In this document: piece after piece, positions 22,994-25,629 of the stretch
Layout: every line of letters starts with the position of its first letter
How positions within the stretch are numbered: position 1 is the first letter of the stretch
Assembly: GCA_016710435.1 (NCBI GenBank)
Contig: JADJVV010000002.1
Location: 1 to 25,629, forward strand
Source: Hyphomicrobiales bacterium
GTDB lineage: Bacteria; Pseudomonadota; Alphaproteobacteria; Rhizobiales; Aestuariivirgaceae
Direction of reading: 5' to 3'
Length of the DNA stretch: 25,629 bases
Notes under the pieces: generated by a model
The model's database searches: none
What the model saw: the letters and a program-made list of their open reading frames with translations, nothing else
What the model was told of the DNA's origin: nothing
Translations under genes and position numbers: made by a program

Positions 22994-23366
22994 TTCTTTC
23001 CGCTTTTCCGTAAATCCGCTTCCTCGCCTGTCCGGCCTGGCGCGGCTGCGCAGCCTCACCCGCCCTGCGAGGCAGGGGCTGCTGCTGGCCGCGCTGCTGC
23101 TGTTGCTGGCCGGAACGGCGCAAGCCGCCGGTTCCTCGATGCCGTGGGAGGGGCCCTTGCAGTCGATTCTGGAGTCGATCCAGGGGCCGGTGGCACGCAT
23201 CGTCGCGGTCATCATCATCATCGCCACGGGCCTGGCGCTGGCCTTCGGCGACACCAGCGGCGGCTTTCGCAAGCTGATCCAGATCGTGTTCGGGTTGAGC
23301 ATCGCGTTCGCCGCTTCCTCGTTCTTCCTGTCGTTCTTCTCGTTCTCCGGCGGGGCCGTCGTATGA
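22980..23366 (+). CDS. trbC: TrbC pilin precursor
   Basis: A 128-residue TrbC/VirB2-type prepilin. A long signal region (residues 1-49) has a hydrophobic core LLLAALLLLLAGTAQA and a likely cut after AQA. Mature part: SSMPWEGPLQSILESIQGPV, a membrane helix (VAVIIIIATGLALAF), a short GDTSGGFRK loop and a second helix (IQIVFGLSIAFAASSFFLSF). TraF, encoded upstream, is the expected processing and cyclising protease. ATG 22980 has GGAG upstream; the start overlaps trbB by 14 bases and the stop overlaps trbD (ATGA). Confidence 0.9.
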   Translation: MTHVDSFRFSVNPLPRLSGLARLRSLTRPARQGLLLAALLLLLAGTAQAAGSSMPWEGPLQSILESIQGPVARIVAVIIIIATGLALAFGDTSGGFRKLIQIVFGLSIAFAASSFFLSFFSFSGGAVV

Positions 23367-23632
23367 GTACGGCCAGCGACCTTCCAGGCTTCGAGGTGCC
23401 GCTGCATCGCTCGCTGACCGAGCCAATCCTGCTGGGCGGCGCGCCGCGCACCGTGGCAATTGCCAACGGCACGCTGGCCGCCGCCGTCGGGCTGGGCCTG
23501 CAACTGTGGATTCCCGGCGTGGTGCTCTGGATCGTCGGCCACTCGCTGGCCGTATGGGGTGCGCGCGTCGATCCGCAGTTCATGCAGGTCTTCGCGCGGC
23601 ATATCAAACACCGCCCGCTTCTGGACGTGTGA
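23363..23632 (+). CDS. trbD: TrbD (VirB3-like) inner-membrane protein
   Basis: An 89-residue protein of the VirB3/TrbD family, a small inner-membrane part of the mating channel that works with the TrbE ATPase. N-terminal conserved segment FEVPLHRSLTEPILLGGAPR, then one long hydrophobic stretch (TLAAAVGLGLQLWIPGVVLW), then a short cytoplasmic end (RVDPQFMQVFARHI). ATG 23363 overlaps the trbC stop, and trbE follows 11 bp later. Length and order are as in other trb operons. Confidence 0.9.
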   Translation: MSTASDLPGFEVPLHRSLTEPILLGGAPRTVAIANGTLAAAVGLGLQLWIPGVVLWIVGHSLAVWGARVDPQFMQVFARHIKHRPLLDV

Positions 23633-23643
23633 GGGAGGACGCC

Positions 23644-25629
23644 ATGCTGAACCTTGCCGAATATCGTCAGCGCCCGGCCTTGCTTGCCGACTGGCTGCCC
23701 CTGGGCCGGGCTGGTCGCGCCGGGCGTTGTGCTGAACAAAGATGGTTCGTTTCAACGCACGTTCCAGTTTCGCGGCCCCGACTTGGACAGTGCGACACAG
23801 GGCGAGCTGATTGCCACGTCGGCGCGGCAGAACAACGCGCTTCGCCGTACCGGGTCTGGCTGGGCCTTCTATATCGAGGCCGAGCGGATGCGGGCATCGA
23901 GCTATCCGCAATCCTCCTTTCCCGAACCACTGTCCTGGCTGGTGGATGAGGAGCGACGCGCGGCGTTCGAGGAGTCGGATGGCCATTTCGAGAGCGTCTA
24001 TCACTTCACGTTGCAACACCTACCGCCGCAAGAGTCTCGCGCCCGTGCGGCTGGGATGCTGTACGAGAACCGGCCCACTGAGGGTGTGGACTGGCGTGGT
24101 CGGCTTGATTCCTTCGTGGCAGAGACCGATCGCGTGTTCGACCTGCTCGATGGTGTGATGCCGGAGATTGCCTGGCTGGACGATAGCCAGACGCTGACCT
24201 ACCTGCATGCCACAGTCTCCACCCGGCGCTATCGCGTCGGCGTGCCCGACGTGCCGTTCCATATCGACGCACTGCTTGCCGATGCCGCGCTGGTCGGCGG
24301 CCTGGCGCCCATGCTGGGCGATCAGCACCTGCGCGTGGTGTCGGTACGAGGCTTCCCGACCTCGACCTGGCCGGGGATCTTGGACGACCTCAACCGCCTG
24401 GGCTTTGCGTATCGCTGGAGTACGCGCTTCCTGTGCCTGGACAAAGCCGAGGCGGAACGGGAATTGGGGCGCTTGCGGCGCCAATGGTTCGCCAAGCGCA
24501 AGAACGTCATCGCGCTGCTGCGCGAAACGATCTTTCAGCAGGAAAGCCCGCTGGTCGATACCGATGCCAGCAACAAGGCCGCCGACGCCGATGCCGCCTT
24601 GCAGGAGCTGGGCAGCGATCAAGTCGCCTTCGGCTACCTCACCGCCACGGTGACGGTGCTCGACGCCGACCCGGCCGTGGCCGACGAGAAGCTGCGCATG
24701 GTGGAGCGCGTCATCCAGGGCCGGGGTTTCGTGACCATCCCCGAAACCCTCAACGCAGTCGATGCCTGGCTGTCGTCCGTCCCCGGCAACGCATACGCGA
24801 ACGTGCGTCAGCCCATCGTTTCGACGCTGAACCTGGCGCACATGATGCCGATGTCAGCGGTATGGGCTGGGCCGGAGAAGAACGAACACCTCGATGGCCC
24901 GCCGCTGATCGTCACCCGCACCGATGGCGCGACGCCGTTCCGGCTGGTGACGCACATCGGCGACGTGGGGCACACCCTTGTCGCCGGGCCGACCGGCATG
25001 GGCAAGTCGGTGCTGCTCGCCATCTTGGCCATGCAGTTCCGGCGCTACTTCGGCTCGCGGATCTTCGCCTTCGACATGGGCCGCTCGATGCGCGCCACCA
25101 TCTTCGGCCTTGGCGGTGAGCACTATGACCTCGGCGCCGATGGCGGCATCGCCTTCCAGCCACTCGCGCGAATTGCCCACGAGGGCTACCGCACCTGGGC
25201 CGCCGAATGGATCGAAGGCCGTTTGCTGCATGAAGGCGTAGCAGTCGGCCCCGACGAGAAGGCTGCCATCTGGTCGGCGCTGAGAAGCCTTGCCGGTGCG
25301 CCGGTGGAGCAGCGCACCATGACCGGCTTGTCGGTGTTATTGCAGTTTAACGCGCTGCGCCAAGCGCTCGCGCCCTATGTGCTGGGCGGCGCACACGGCA
25401 AGCTGCTGGACGCTGACCACGACCGGCTGGGCATGGCCGACGTGCAGGGCTTCGAGATGGAAGAACTGATGCACAGCCCGGCCGCCGTGCAAGCGGTGCT
25501 GCGCTACCTGTTCGCCCGCTTCGACGAACGTTTCGACGGCGCGCCCACGCTGTTGATCCTCGATGAAGCGTGGCTGTTCCTCAATGAGCCGTCCTTCGCG
25601 GCCCGCATCCGGCAATGGCTCAAGACGCT
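23644..25629 (+). CDS. trbE: TrbE (VirB4-type) ATPase, cut by the window end; one-base frameshift near the start
   Basis: The large ATPase powering channel and pilus assembly; about 660 codons are present and the C-terminus lies outside. ATG 23644, with GGGAGG upstream, reads MLNLAEYRQRPALLADWLP. An extra C in the CCCC at 23698-23701 then breaks the frame. Dropping one C gives WAGLVAPGVVLNKDGSFQR and an uninterrupted frame to the window end: RTGSGWAFYIEAERMRASSY, the VirB4 middle domain, Walker A AGPTGMGKSVLL near 24983-25016, FDMGRSMRA and Walker B TLLILDEAWLFLN near 25549-25587. As in trbB, a single homopolymer base is the only defect, which points to sequencing error. Confidence 0.88.

Noticed and set aside
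22394..24019. A 541-codon open frame on the minus strand across trbB-trbE
   Set aside because: Antisense to four well-supported trb genes; its length reflects high GC content and few stop codons.
1..25629. CRISPR arrays, tRNA or rRNA genes, insertion sequences, integrase and attachment sites
   Set aside because: None seen. The only multi-copy direct repeats are the three iterons, which are too few and too close for CRISPR. ICE ends and integrase must lie outside.

Overview
The window is a 25.6-kb internal piece of an integrative and conjugative element (ICE). It is GC-rich, with a backbone of the Tn4371-like type found in beta- and gammaproteobacteria such as Stenotrophomonas, Pseudomonas, Achromobacter and other Burkholderiales. 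The host genus cannot be fixed from this sequence. The backbone assignment rests on gene content and order: DUF736, DUF2958, DUF2285, AlpA-like helix-turn-helix, RepA, ParA, a ribbon-helix-helix partner, DUF2840, TraF peptidase, DUF3363-type relaxase, then (after cargo) TraG/VirD4, a CopG-like protein, and TrbB, TrbC, TrbD and TrbE. The integrase, both ends, and trbJ onward lie outside the window.

Left part (1-3758): maintenance genes that are all interrupted by single- or two-base indels. They are the end of a DUF736 gene, a DUF2958 gene, a DUF6499/DUF2285 gene, an AlpA-like HTH gene and repA. A long stretch without a recognisable gene (165-1029) and a regulatory gap with a perfect 16-bp palindrome (1441-1456) lie between them. 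Directly after repA are three exact 18-bp iterons (3783-3843), an AT-rich tract, and a parS- or operator-like inverted repeat (3930-3958). This looks like a plasmid-style origin inside the ICE.

Conjugation block 1 (3996-8475): parA, a small RHH protein, DUF2840, traF and the relaxase, with start and stop codons overlapping. A structured stretch with three strong hairpins (6318-6447) lies just before the relaxase start and is a candidate oriT.

Cargo (8476-19445), inserted between relaxase and traG: a leftward MCE/Mla-type lipid ABC transporter operon (a TetR-like regulator, a DUF3313 lipoprotein, MlaE, MlaF, an MCE protein and a PqiC-like lipoprotein). It is divergent from a NodT/TolC-type outer-membrane channel gene and shares an operator-bearing promoter with it. 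This would be a mobile trans-envelope lipid or solvent exporter. The regulator is a chimera: a TetR DNA-binding domain joined in frame to the last two helices of a small multidrug resistance (SMR) transporter. Next come a LysR regulator, an orphan EexN entry-exclusion lipoprotein and an intact SugE/Gdx-type SMR exporter. Last is a leftward LysR / SRPBCC / DJ-1 group whose DJ-1 gene is fused to the decayed tail of an Old Yellow Enzyme gene.

Conjugation block 2 (19446-25629): traG, a CopG-like gene, trbB, trbC, trbD and trbE (cut by the window end). trbB and trbE each carry one extra base in a homopolymer.

Many of the frameshifts (mlaF, the DUF3313 lipoprotein, trbB, trbE and several in the left part) sit in short homopolymers. 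Sequencing error is therefore a serious alternative to real decay and must be settled before any of these genes is called dead.
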